Shown: positions 10,787 to 22,082 of the stretch, in pieces
Layout of the letters: every line of letters begins with the position of its first letter
Position numbering within the stretch: position 1 is the first letter of the stretch
Assembly (NCBI RefSeq): GCF_000001735.4
Contig: NC_003071.7
Coordinates: forward strand, 19,133,443 to 19,197,442
From: Arabidopsis thaliana
Taxonomy: Eukaryota > Streptophyta > Magnoliopsida > Brassicales > Brassicaceae
DNA length: 64,000 nucleotides
Direction of reading: 5' to 3'
The notes under the pieces: model-generated
What the model was told of the DNA's origin: nothing
The model's database searches: none
The model's input: the letters and a program-made list of their open reading frames with translations, nothing else
Translations under genes and position numbers: made by a program

Positions 10787-11280
10787 TATTAATTTTTCAG
10801 GATCTTTCTAATACTGTTGACTTACTATATATATGTGATGTTTATATGAAAAATGTAAAATATATATGATTTAAATTTGTGGTGTGTACAAAATGTAAAG
10901 TTGAACAAAAATGAGAGGCTTATATTTAGATGCTACGCTTGATATGTAGGTGACTTCTGATGCACAATAATACACTATGAACCATTGTATATTGTTAAAA
11001 TGATCATATAAGATATTTATTTTTGGTTCTTAAAGAAAATAATTAATGTGTATTAATTTTTCAAGATCTTCCTAATTATGTTGACTTCGACTATATATGT
11101 GATGTTTATGAGAAAATGCAAAATTGAACAACAAAGAGAGGCTTATAATTAGATGCTACGCTTGATATAGATACTTCTAACGCCCAATAAGCCACCAATA
11201 ATACACTTTGAACCATTGTATCTTTTTTAAATGATCATAAGATATTTAATTTTTTTATTCGTAAAGGAAAGAATTAATGG
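10787..11280. repeat. Tandem duplication of a ~230-260 bp noncoding segment
   Basis: Copy 1 (about 10787-11047) and copy 2 (about 11051-11280) both open with TATTAATTTTTCA(G/A)GATCTT. They share in order TGTGATGTTTAT, GAGAGGCTTATA, TTAGATGCTACGCTTGATAT, AATAATACACT, GAACCATTGTAT and AATGATCAT. Small indels have accumulated, so the duplication is not recent. No ORF. Confidence 0.8.
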
Positions 11281-11988
11281 CTCAGAGTAGTGATCAATAC
11301 TTTAATTTTATGAATTTGAAAAAGAAAAGCTGAAGAAGATGCTAGCACATTACTTTTTATTGCTTATTAGTATTCGATGTTTGGTTTCTGAAGTTTCAAT
11401 TCCCTTTTGATATAGTTTAACAATCGTTGAATAAAATCAAGTTGTCCAAAAATCCTAAATGAAACAATATCAACCGTTGCACTACTCTCTCCTTAGTAAT
11501 TAGCATTCTTTTGAAACACGTACATAATTAGAGAAAAAAAAGTGAAACAAAGTTAAAATTAATGATATAAATTGAAATTAACTCAATGAGATTTCGGCGT
11601 ATGATCCATCCCAGCTACCATTAAAATCACACATAGAGGATACATAGTCGGTCAAGCTAGTTGAGGGACTATAGTAATTTGTAAAGATTTTGTTCTTCAT
11701 GCGGATTTAGTCGTCTTTTTGCGTCACTGTGACTAGATGCACACTTTTTCCAGACATAGCAACGAATCTAGAACCTGAATTATTTATTTATCAACGGTGA
11801 TAGATAAGTTATAAGGAAAAGCTTGAATGTGGCTCTTAACGATTGATACCAATCGTAAAATGTGGGTTTTGCAAGCTGTAAATCTCATTGCATGGATCTG
11901 ATACCTTTCTTCTTCATTTTTACCTTTTTCCTTTCATGTTTCTCGTGTTTCACTTTTCTTCAACACACACACTTGTTTATAATCTATC
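11281..11988. other. Upstream region of the proline-rich protein gene
   Basis: Noncoding AT-rich flank leading to a TATA box. The 62-aa frame at 11862-12050 overlaps the TATA box and leader of the next gene and is not supported as coding. Confidence 0.5.
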
Positions 11989-11997
11989 TATATATAA
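11989..11997 (+). promoter_or_regulatory. TATA box of the proline-rich protein gene
   Basis: TATATATAA located 98 nt before the ATG at 12087; the only strong TATA element in the 300 bases upstream. Confidence 0.55.
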
Positions 11998-12086
11998 GCT
12001 TTGGTTACATGATATCTAAATCGTTCCATTGTGTTTTGCCACACTTATAAATAACATATAATTACAATTCAAATAAATATACACTA

Positions 12087-13271
12087 ATGTCTAACATTCG
12101 TCCATGGTTCCGTCTCTCTAGCATCGCTAGGCCTACAGCGCAAGGTTCAAGCGACCCACCTCCACCTCAACCTCGACCAACCTCTCGCAGTTCGCTCGTA
12201 GTCAGACCACCGGCAAAACAACCGTCACCTCCACGTCAGCGACAACCTCGTTCACCTCCACGTCAGCAAGATCCTCCTTCACCTCCACGTCAGCAGCAAC
12301 AGCCTCTTACCCCTCCACGTCAGAAGGCTCCTCCAACTTCACCCCCTCAAGAGCGGTCCCCATATCATTCACCTCCAAGCCGCCACATGTCACCACCGAC
12401 CCCACCAAAGGCTGCGACACCACCTCCGCCACCGCCTCGGTCGTCATACACGTCCCCACCATCTCCCAAGGAAGTTCAAGAAGCCTTACCACCGCGAAAA
12501 CCGAACTCACCACCGAGTCCAGCTCATTCAAGTCGGTCTACAACATCTGAGTCAGTGAAAACTCGGTCTCCATCAGAGTCAGAGAATCATCGGAAAGCAC
12601 CATCACCGAGAGTACTATCACCTTACTCTCTCCCAGCTTCTCTGTTACATTCCGAACGTGAAACCACTCAGAAAAACATTCTCACTGCCGAGAAAACAAG
12701 CCAAACCCACGAAACAAATCATCATAACCAGAATCATAACCATGACTATAACCAGAACCATAACTATAACCAAAACCATAGCTATAACCAAAACCAAAAC
12801 CATCAAGGCAACAACCCCAAGAAGATGCATCGTCAACCATCTTCGTCCGATTCTGAGAACATAATGAGCACACGAGTCATCACCATTGCAGGTGAAAACA
12901 AAGGTGCAGTAATGGAGATCCTACGATCTCCTCAAGGCAACAAAACCGGTGGTTCAGGAACACATTCCTCTAGGGTTTCACACGGCACCGGAGAGAAAGG
13001 ACGGAGACTTCAAAGCAGCAGCAGTAGCAGCAGCGACGAAGGAGAAGGTAAGAAGAAAACGACGAAGAACGTCCCTAACAAAGGCAATAGTAACCTCCCA
13101 ATGAAAGCTTTTATGAATAGTAACGTTCAGATGATAAACAACTCCATTGTCTACAACTCGACGGCATCTCATCATGATCCCGGCGTTCATCTTAAAATCT
13201 CCCGGAAACCTGGCTCCGACAATGGTTTTCATGTCAGTGATTACGGTAATAATGGCGGATACACCAACTGA
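12087..13271 (+). CDS. Proline/serine-rich low-complexity protein (SRRM-like)
   Basis: Intronless, 394 aa, no catalytic domain. Residues 22-145 are proline-rich, with repeated SPPRQ/PSPPRQ/LTPPRQ units and poly-Pro runs. Residues 150-182 are Ser-rich. Residues 212-240 are an Asn/Gln/His tract of repeated YNQNHN units, encoded by a degenerate 12-nt DNA repeat (about 12718-12807). The C-terminal part contains a folded-looking conserved stretch at 262-285 (RVITIAGENKGAVMEI) and NSNVQMINNSIVYNS near 344-358, then DPGVHLKIS at 364-372. The composition resembles plant proteins annotated as serine/arginine repetitive matrix-like or extensin-like; I see no signal peptide, so a cell-wall role is unlikely. 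I believe this is At2g46630. Function unknown. Confidence 0.85.
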   Translation: MSNIRPWFRLSSIARPTAQGSSDPPPPQPRPTSRSSLVVRPPAKQPSPPRQRQPRSPPRQQDPPSPPRQQQQPLTPPRQKAPPTSPPQERSPYHSPPSRHMSPPTPPKAATPPPPPPRSSYTSPPSPKEVQEALPPRKPNSPPSPAHSSRSTTSESVKTRSPSESENHRKAPSPRVLSPYSLPASLLHSERETTQKNILTAEKTSQTHETNHHNQNHNHDYNQNHNYNQNHSYNQNQNHQGNNPKKMHRQPSSSDSENIMSTRVITIAGENKGAVMEILRSPQGNKTGGSGTHSSRVSHGTGEKGRRLQSSSSSSSDEGEGKKKTTKNVPNKGNSNLPMKAFMNSNVQMINNSIVYNSTASHHDPGVHLKISRKPGSDNGFHVSDYGNNGGYTN

Positions 13272-15217
13272 TGAAAGAAGAAAAAAAACTAAACTAAAAT
13301 AAAAAAAAAGGTTTTGGATTTAAAATTGCAATAAATTCGATTTAATTAAAATAAATGAAAAAAAATAAAGAAAATATGAGTGGGGTTAATGGTTTCTGAT
13401 TCTTCTCTAAAGCTTTTGGAACCCTCTCACTTATATGGAGGCTTTGATTCGTTTACTTAAAACGAACTTCTTTTTTTAATTACTTTTGTAAACGCGCGCA
13501 TTGGTTCTCTCTGACGTAATTAATGAGAAATCAGTTATTGCTTTAATAATAATCATGAAACCCATATTATTGTGAAGGCCCGATGTATACTACATAAGCC
13601 CATATTCATACCTATGGGCCTATATAAACAATTTGTATTTACCGTAATATATTTACTTTTATCAATTGGGGTAACGATTTGGATAATTGAATCCAAAAGA
13701 TTATTGTGCCACAAGCGACAAGTTTATGTGAAGAAAAGAGAACCAAACCTTGTATATTATTAATCAAATGACTTTCAAATCAACTCAAATGTCTAATTGG
13801 TTCCTGTGTCCGTTATGAGAAAAGCTCATGCTTCAATAAACCCTCTAATAAGATCACATTATTTATTTATACAAAAATATCCCAACCAATGTATATGCTT
13901 TTATATTTTTAATTTTTTTTGTAATGTAGAATCTATTCTACACAAATCGTTTTAGTGATTGTAACAGTATCTGAAAAAGAAGTGGGGAACTAAAGTGAGC
14001 ATTTTGAATGCATAAAATAGAAATTGGAGGAGTTGAAAAGCCAGAGGGGTCTTTTATAAGCTGATTTATTCTTTATTAGTTCTTGAGTCGATTTTTGTGA
14101 ATATTTAAAATTCACCAGGAGCAAATAAAAACATCACTACCTTATAAAATCATAATACAATACTTTCGAAAACTTATGCAATTGAATAAATTGGCCATAT
14201 AATTAGGCAAAAGATAACAAGAAAAAATGTCCAAATCCCAAAAATTCGAGAACAAGAAGCAACTGACAAAGAGAAAGGAGAGTGAAGTGTCCAAATCCCA
14301 ACAGTATGTGTGTGGTTTTGTGTGCTCTTCAAAAAGCTTTAGAGGGTACTTTGCATGTGCATATGCATATGCATTATGCATATAGTCCTCCTAATCTTTA
14401 ATATTGTATCTTTGAGGATTTAATAGGTATCTGAGACCTTGCAAGTTGCAACTGAAGAATTTGAGTAAAGTTGGTCACAGATTATAAATCCGTAAATTAT
14501 TACATTTTACAATTAATCCATTAGTAACGGATTGGCCATGTGATTTGGAATTTACAACTTAATAATGTTGTCAATAATTTAAGTATAGCTTGTTTCTGTC
14601 AAGAGAAATGGCAATGGCATAGCTTTTTACAATTTTGAAGATAATTTTACGTCAACGTTCTAAAACGTTGATGATTATCACTCTGAAAATTTGACGCTAG
14701 GGTTTGAATACATTATTGTTGATAGTGAAGAATGATCCGCGATGACATTCCGCGACATTTATATTATAGTGACCACAGTGACCGAATTGCTTCCACTATA
14801 TTTGGACCCTTCTTGAGGGAATCCAAAGCTGGTGAATATGACATTTTCAAATAAGATATTAAAATTGTACGTCCATTTTTAAAAATTGATTGAAACCAAA
14901 ACTTTCGCTTTAATGCAGCGAATTTTTCCTTTGATGTCTAATCAAATGATACAAACACTGAAAGCAACAGAAGTCTACCAACAAGATTACAAGAAATGAA
15001 CCACGGAAAGATCAAGGAGGCACTGAAAATTAGTATTAAAATTTTCTTGTCAAACTTTGATAATTTATAAGTAATCGGGTCAAAAAGCAATTTCTTAATA
15101 ATTAAGGGTGGGACAACGAATAGTGTGACGACCAGATTAGCAAGTGACATGTGGCACCTACTTATTGGCCTTGCCTCCCAAAAGTCAGACCGATCCAACC
15201 CACTCTTTGTAATTAAC
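13272..15217. other. Intergenic upstream of TAC1
   Basis: Contains the 3' flank of the proline-rich gene and the distal TAC1 promoter. Open frames at 13572-13763, 14142-14381 and 14938-15219 lack homology cues and reflect AT-rich sequence. A near-palindromic GCATATGCAT cluster lies at 14357-14383. No gene seen. Confidence 0.5.
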
Positions 15218-15225
15218 ACGTGTCA
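15218..15225 (+). promoter_or_regulatory. G-box (CACGTGTC) in the TAC1 promoter
   Basis: CACGTGTC sits 132 nt upstream of the TAC1 start codon, with a TATATGA TATA-like element at about 15243-15249. G-boxes bind bZIP and bHLH (PIF/HY5-type) factors. TAC1 expression is reported to depend on light, so this is a plausible but unproven site. Confidence 0.4.
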
Positions 15226-15349
15226 GAAGCTGAAGGACTCTCCTATATGATTTATTTAATGTCTTAATAGATTTCTCATTTCACACTATCCTTTTTTGCT
15301 TGAGAACTTTCTTCACTCTTTCAACTGCTAAGAAGAAATAGAGAAAACT

Positions 15350-17309
15350 ATGACGGTACGTAAATTTTGTTGTTAATTATTTTGCTTTAATCCTTTTTTC
15401 ATATAGTTCGTAATTATAAATCTATAATTGTTTTCCGGGATTTTTCGAAGATCTTTAACTGGGTGCAGAAAAAGCTGCACCAAAATGTCATCAAAGGTTA
15501 GTTTTTTTTTTTATAGATAATCAATATCAGCTTTATTTTATAAAAAAATAACAAATTTGCTTTATTTTCCCTTTGTTTATTAGAATATCGTAAGCTTCAC
15601 TAAAATAGTAGTTTACTTTTTGTAGTAGTATCATATAGGATCATGTGGTTCCCTGTTTAATAAATAGTTTTATATTAACGTATACCACGTTTTCGCTAAA
15701 GCATAAATTTTGTCCAACCTATATTTATTTTCATATGGTGAAAGAAATAGATGGTGTGAGGAAAAACGAGAAGAAGAAGAGGAATGAAGGAATAAGTGAG
15801 ATTGAGAAGAACACGAAAGCTATATTGGATCAAGTTGGTTTAGTGGATGCTCTTGATAATTGGTTCGATGGAGTTCTCACCATCGGCACATTTGGCTTTG
15901 ACACCTTGAACTTCAAAGAAGAAGATGAAATGGATGATGATGAATGCGGGAGTGGGGATCTCGACTACGTCGTAATTGATGGCAGCATCATCAAGAACGT
16001 CGACCAAGAGTCGGATCCTCTTATCTCCGTTGAAAATAAGTTTTATGATCATCATGAAGATGTCGGGGTACGTATTCTAATCAGTTCTATTGAGTACATT
16101 TTTATGATCCTCGGGTTGATTTACCAATAGAGAAGATTATATAGACATATGACATGCATATGCTTCAATTGTTCGTGTGCGTTTACGTTGATTTGATTAG
16201 TATATTCAAATGAATCCAAAATTTTAAAATCTTTAAACTAGTTTAATTGTTATTGTAGAAATAAGTTAACTAAAATGGAAGGATTATACGTTCACTAATC
16301 TACAAAAATTTGGGTTTTCTTTCAAAATATGACTTTAAAGACATATAAATGCAGAAATTGCATTTGAGTCAATCGAGATCGTCATTTTTTTTTCTGTCGA
16401 CAATTAAGGCCATTATACGCAAAGAAATAAGTACATAAAATAAGTACATAAAATTATATCTTCTTGACTCTTGATATTGAATTTCTTGAGATCTTTCGTA
16501 TTAGAATCTGTACGTACAGGCCGATACTGATCACTTTGGCTCGATCAAAACCGCTGAAACGCCAGCTGTCACGGCGGCAGCCGAGGCCGAGATAGAGCCA
16601 CAGAAGAAGAGGACAACACTTGCGGAGCTTTTCATGGAGGACCACGACAAAGGTTATGACACGTGGCATTGCAAGAAACCCAATAACCCTAATCTTGACG
16701 GTGAGGAGGTTAAGTACTATAAACAAAACGGTTCAAAACTAAGCAAGAGGTTCTCGTTTGTTAAGAAGAAGCTGGTCATGTCAAAGTCCAAAGAGGAAGA
16801 AAACGACTTACGTCCAATCAAGAAAATGCGTCAGGTATTTAAATTTGTTTTAGTCAATTCCGTAACTATGAAACATTGATGATGATGGATATATGAACAT
16901 GTTACATGTGCCTCTATAGCTCAAGGGAAACAATGTCACGTCAAGATCTAGATAATTATTCGTGCATGTTACAATTACATCACTTTTGTTGCTTCATAAG
17001 TGTACTCATATGTGAGTAAATATTCATTCGATGTCAACAAGTATAGCATCATTATATATGTGTATATATTACTGTAGATGATAAAGAGGATGTTGAAGAA
17101 GAAGATCCATCCAGATGTCGATGCAACTAAGGCTTTAAAGAAGGACGTTCCATACAAGCCAACTCGGAACTGTGAAGCTCTCGAGTCACATTATCTTCTT
17201 AAAATTCAAGGTTTGTATTTCTTAATTATTTTGGTTTAGGGGTTCGATATGATTTATTTCTTTCATTTGCTCGTATATATATGCTTTGTGGACAGATTGC
17301 GTGGCCTAG
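15350..17309 (+). CDS. TAC1: TILLER ANGLE CONTROL 1 (IGT/LAZY family)
   Basis: Promotes outward growth of lateral branches, opposing LAZY proteins of the same IGT family. Exons: 15350-15355, 15451-15496, 15745-16067, 16520-16834, 17078-17210 and 17296-17309, all GT..AG, giving 278 aa. The first exon codes only M-T. Such a 6-nt coding first exon is characteristic of IGT genes and yields the N-terminus [17 protein letters not shown]. The family motif GVLTIGT is at residues 60-66. A middle acidic region and lysine-rich exons 4-5 follow ([22 protein letters not shown]). The protein ends KIQDCVA and lacks the C-terminal EAR-like region of LAZY proteins, as expected for TAC1. Exon 3 has two possible in-frame acceptors 6 nt apart (15745 or 15751), giving or removing E-I. 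I believe this is At2g46640. Confidence 0.9.
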
Positions 17310-18306
17310 AAGTCTAAGAACGACGACATCGTACAAGAGCAATCTCTGGATCTATTGTTCTACTCCCTATAATATATGTGATTTTTTTGTTCTTATTTCA
17401 GAATGTGTTGGTATTGTTATGACTGTTGAGATGTATTGCTTTCTTCTTACAAACATTACTAAGTTGTTAGTATTTGTTCCTGTTATGCATATTGTATTTT
17501 ATTACTATGTCATATGTTTTCTTATTTATACGTATATCAATGCATCGTTCTAAAATCGTGGATTGTCGTGAATCTGTGATAGTATTCCATCATGTCTGCT
17601 ATAGCTTGGTCAGTTTTGAAGAAATTTCAAACCTAAAGTCATAAACTGATAAAGGACTAAATTATCCTACTCAAAACAGAAAGCCCTTTTGTGCGTTATT
17701 GGGCCTAATCAGAAAAGTGATTTTGAAAAAGGGCCTAATCAGAAAAGTGATTTTGAGGCTTTTTAAAAGTTTAAAGTAAACAAAAGAAAATTGAGGCTTG
17801 ACTTTTCTTTCTTTTTTTGACTTGTTTTCTTTTTTCCTTTTTCTTATAAGAGAAAACTAAAACGTGAAAGAGCTTCACCAACCTGAGGTCGCTGACCACT
17901 TGGAGGCATTCTCAGCTACCAATCCATTAACTTACAAACTCCATATTCTTCACGTTTTACTATGGTAGGTACCTTTTTTTAACCTTGTTCGTAATAACAA
18001 TTTTATACGAAAAGAATAGTATTAAACTTCAACAAAAACAACTATGTATATTAACTGGTCAGATATACATTGCTTTGTTCCCTTACATCTTCAAAGAGCT
18101 AAGATTAAACTATTTACCCCAAATAAGACTGTAATTTCATCAAAATCTAGTAATAATAATATTCAACAGCTTACAATATAAACATAACGCGTGTGGTCTC
18201 CATAAGCTACGCACTGTCTTTTCATCGGTTCGTAGAAACTAGAAACTCTTCCCCTCACGATCTTGCTTTCTTTATTTTGCTTCAACCCTAGTTTATTTGA
18301 AGTCTC
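17310..18306. other. Intergenic between TAC1 and cytochrome b5
   Basis: Holds the TAC1 3' UTR, a short tandem repeat (listed separately) and the promoter of the cytochrome b5 gene. No further coding region seen. Confidence 0.5.
17701..17756. repeat. Two-copy 30-bp tandem repeat
   Basis: The block beginning GGGCCTAATCAGAAAAGTG and ending ATTTTGA is present twice at a 30-bp period, starting at 17701 and 17731, with no mismatch across the shared 26 bases. Perfect identity suggests a recent slippage or duplication. Confidence 0.85.
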
Positions 18307-18314
18307 TATATAAA
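18307..18314 (+). promoter_or_regulatory. TATA box of the cytochrome b5 gene
   Basis: TATATAAA located 58 nt before the ATG at 18365. Confidence 0.65.
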
Positions 18315-18364
18315 GTTCTCTGTTTCAAGTTACTTTCTCAGCACGAGCAACCAAAAGTAATCAT

Positions 18365-18952
18365 ATGGCGAATCTAATTTCGTTTCACGATGTGGCTAAA
18401 CATAAGTGCAAGAACGATTGTTGGATTCTCATCCATGGAAAGGTCCATATTTCTACTTTCTTTAAATCACGTAAACAAATTTATAGATTATAAATGCTCT
18501 GTTTTTTTAGCTTTATACTTGTTTCTAAACACATGTTTATCCACAGGTCTATGACATCAGCACTTTCATGGACGAACATCCCGGAGGTGACAATGTTCTC
18601 CTCGCCGTCACCGGTACGTACGAGTACGAGTTGGTTTATTCCGGTTTAGTTTGAATTTATCGGTTTGTAATTTTGTGAGTTTTTATGAAAATTTAAAGGG
18701 AAAGACGCGTCGATCGATTTCGAAGATGTGAACCATAGCAAAGATGCCAAGGAGCTAATGAAGAAATACTGTATCGGTGACGTTGACCAGTCAACGGTTC
18801 CGGTGACGCAACAGTATATTCCGCCGTGGGAGAAGGAATCTACGGCGGCGGAAACAACTAAAGAAGAATCTGGAAAGAAGCTGCTTATCTACTTAATTCC
18901 TCTCTTGATACTCGGCGTTGCTTTCGCTCTCAGATTCTACAACAACAAGTAG
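18365..18952 (+). CDS. CB5-C: Tail-anchored cytochrome b5, isoform C
   Basis: Small heme protein that passes electrons to ER desaturases, hydroxylases and some P450s. Exons 18365-18442, 18547-18613 and 18699-18952 give 132 aa. The cytochrome b5 fold is recognisable: the first heme-ligand His is in HPGG (H37) and the second is in D-V-N-H (H61), followed by YCIGDVD. The C-terminus has a hydrophobic segment (about residues 110-127, [17 protein letters not shown]) and a short polar tail RFYNNK, typical of C-terminal membrane insertion. The heme pocket is complete and nothing is broken. The neighbouring P450 (CYP78A6) is probably not a functional partner; adjacency in plants is usually accidental. 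I believe this is At2g46650. Confidence 0.93.
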
Positions 18953-20159
18953 ACCAAATTATGATGAACAGATTGATAAGAGTTTCTTACTGTTCTTGGT
19001 TTTCGTTTGTTGGTAATAACGGGCTTCTTATGTGAAGATTTGGGCCATTTGGCCCATCGCTCAGAATTGGACTATAATGTCTTATTTATTTTATGTTAAT
19101 GGGCCGTATCAGTAGGCCCTTTGTTGATATATGCCAATCCCAATTTCTTCTAGCATGAGCTTTGTGTTATTTACTTGATTTTGATAAAACAACCAACTTA
19201 TGCAGTAGATTCCATTTGACGAAAAAAAATAAAAATAAAAATGCAGTAGATTCCATTAAATTCGTACTTAATAATAAAAATGGGTGAGGGCATACTTACA
19301 AAGAAGGAATGTGTGTCAGTGTGTGTCAAAAATATGACACAGACACAGAATTATTTTTAGCAAAAACGTTCCACATAATTTCAACCTTTATACTGTCGGT
19401 TATTTTTTGCCACTTTAAAGACACAGAATTCAATGTGTCATAAAAAAGGACACAAAGAAATGAAGAATGTTGGTTTTTAATTTACTAATTCGAGAGGGGA
19501 TTTATTAATCAAATTTCGAAATGTAATGTTAGTATTTCTATATTATATTACTAGAAGACGATTAAAAATATGAGAATATTTTTCTTAAGTAAAGTTTTTT
19601 TTTCTTTTTTAAACCGTGTAATGTTAATTGTTTGGTAAAACAAACCAAACATTCGTGTTTCTATGCAACTTATTAAACAAGTGATTGTTATTATATATAA
19701 TAAAAAAAAACGTTTCCGGAGTGATAGTAGACTTGCAAAGATCGTTCACCAGAATCTTGGAAACTAAATTTTATAGTTTAATATCCTGTTGCGTTTTTTT
19801 TTTTTTTTTTAATTTATCCTGTTGCAGTCTTGATCTGTGATAGAATTCATAATTTATTTTATAAAAATCAAACGTACAATTTTGTGGGCTAACAATCAAA
19901 TATTTCTGATATTTTAGATTTTAACTAAATTACAATGTGGTGTAAATATAAATTGAAACTAAAAATATATAAATTACTTTTTCTTGTATTTACAACCTAA
20001 AAAGTAAAACACATCACTCTCCTCTCAGACTCACAAGTTCACAACACACGCACAAATAAAGAAAAGAAAAAAAAACACATCACGTATCAAAATGTTAGTT
20101 CTAATAAAACGAAAAGCTGCTTAATTAAAATCTCTAATTCTCATATGAGCTTCTTTTTT
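18953..20159. other. Intergenic between convergent CB5-C and CYP78A6
   Basis: Shared 3' flank of two convergent genes. It contains a cluster of GTGTC/GACAC words in inverted arrangement (19311-19346, again near 19419-19453) and poly-T runs near 19795-19810. No ORF of note. The inverted words could be part of a degraded MITE, but I could not define ends. Confidence 0.45.
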
Positions 20160-21975
20160 TTAACTGCGCCTACGGCGCAATTTAGCAGGAAGAGGATTAG
20201 CCATCTCGCAAGAAAGCCTCAGTTTCTCAGATAAGTCAACGCCGTTACCATCGGACGGTCCCCATTCAAACTCATGTAACATCATCGCCGTCCAAAACAT
20301 AACGGTAGTAAAACCAAGATTCTTCCCGGGGCAAATCCGACGACCCGACCCGAAAGGTGCAAGTCTCAAATCCGACCCAAGAACCGAAAACTCCACCTCA
20401 CCTTCTTTTGCCACGAACCTCTCAGGTTTAAACTCCAAAGGATCAACCCACACGTGTGGATCATGCGATACGGCCCACATGTTCACCATTGCTGTGGTCC
20501 CTGCCGGAACAAGACGACCATCAACGATCGTGTCTGTTATGGCCAAACGGGCCCATGATAGAAGTGGGCCTGGAGGATGAAGCCTCAATACTTCTTTCAC
20601 CACAGCCGTTAGATATGGAAGTGAAGCCAAGTCAGATTCATCTAGGGCTCTTGATTTCCCGACTACTTGATCCAGCTCGTTTTGTACCGTTGATTGCATA
20701 TCTGGATGAAGGACCATCCTAGCGAGGATCCACTCGATTAAGACCGCAACTGTGTCTGTTCCTCTGAATATCATCTCCTGTAATAATAACTCAAAAATTT
20801 TAGTACTTTTTACTTTTTATAGAAACTGTTATAAAATCTAAAATTTACTAATTTGATGTCAAACAAAAAACTTCTAATGCTTTAATTATTCCACAACACG
20901 TCACATTGAGTCTCAAATTTCATGTTTTAATCTAAATAATCCTAAGCAATTTTCAACAAATATAATTAAGAATAATTAATCAAATAAATGGTGTGCATAC
21001 CCAAAGAACGGCGATTATGTCCGGGTCGGATAATTTATCTGAACCATGGAGGGAGAGCAAAACGTCGACGAAATCACGAGGCAAATCACCGGTTTGATTA
21101 CGGTGTTCGGATATAATCCGGGATACAAACCGGTTTACCTTTGGTACGAGTGTGGAACATCTAGACCGGAGTCTTTGAGGATCAAACTCCGATAGCCAAG
21201 GAAGGTGATCAGTCCAATTCAACGTTCCGAGCAAATCATAACCTTCTTCGACCATTTCACGTAACTCAACATGGTTTTTTTCAAGCTCATACTCTTGTCC
21301 GAATACAGAGCACATCATGTTGTTAAGCGACGCCGTTTTAAGCAACTCACGAACAAAACAGGGTTCGTTACTACTCTGTTTTTCAAGAAACTCAACCATC
21401 TGGCTTGAGATCACTCGTCGTTGCGTCTCGGCTCTTCTGATTTGTTTTGTACTAAAGAGATGGTTCGAAGCGATACGGCGAAGCGTTCGCCAGTAAACAC
21501 CGTGTGGTGCAAAACCAATTGCTCTGTTAAACATCAGTGAGTAAGCCGATTCTTTAACCGGTCGATCAGCAAAAACCGGGCTATTCAGAATCTCTTTCGC
21601 TACGTCGGGATTGCACGTGACGATCACGCGAGTCTCTCCTAAGCTGAAAGCCATGAGCCTCTTGGCTCCGAATTTCTCAGCTGCATCAGCGATTCGTCGG
21701 TGAGCTAGAGTGCTTGACATGAGTGACATGCTTCCAACCAAAGGGAAGCCTTTTGGACCGGGAATAACGTTTCCGGTTTTGTATGAACCGGATATTAACC
21801 GGCCGAAGAGGTATTTCCCCCAAGCAGGTCCACCGGGATAGGTCCATAAGAAGAGAGATATGGCGAGCCAGATGATTGTGACGGCGAGGAGGGAGAAGGC
21901 AAGGTTGGTTTGGCTTAGAACGCTGCATTTGGACAAAAGGGCAAAGATTAAGGAGCTTTCGAGTTTCGTAGCCAT
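20160..21975 (-). CDS. CYP78A6: Cytochrome P450, CYP78A subfamily
   Basis: P450 monooxygenase of the plant CYP78A group, whose members generate a mobile growth signal and promote organ and seed size; the substrate is not established. Two exons on the minus strand, 21975-21001 and 20777-20160, join in phase 0 to give 530 aa. An N-terminal membrane anchor lies at about residues 25-45. The I-helix oxygen-binding motif R-G-T-D-T is at 330-334, EXXR is E387-V-L-R390, PERF is at 443-446, and the heme loop [10 protein letters not shown] has Cys474. The intron sits just before the I-helix, the conserved CYP78A position. All catalytic motifs are intact. The TATA box at 22073-22082 lies 98 nt upstream of the ATG. 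I believe this is At2g46660 (CYP78A6, EOD3). Confidence 0.93.
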
Positions 21976-22072
21976 GGCGGATCAAAGCAAAGTAAGTGAA
22001 GAGAAGAGAGAGATAAACAAAAGGAGAGTGTCTTTTGGCCTGTGGGGCTTAAAGATGAGCAGATGGCTTTGG

Positions 22073-22082
22073 TATTTATATA
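22073..22082 (-). promoter_or_regulatory. TATA box of CYP78A6
   Basis: TATATAAATA on the minus strand, 98 nt upstream of the start codon at 21975. Confidence 0.65.

Noticed and set aside
12307..12873. Several antisense frames opposite the proline-rich gene
   Set aside because: They mirror the repetitive coding strand and have no independent start context or family features.
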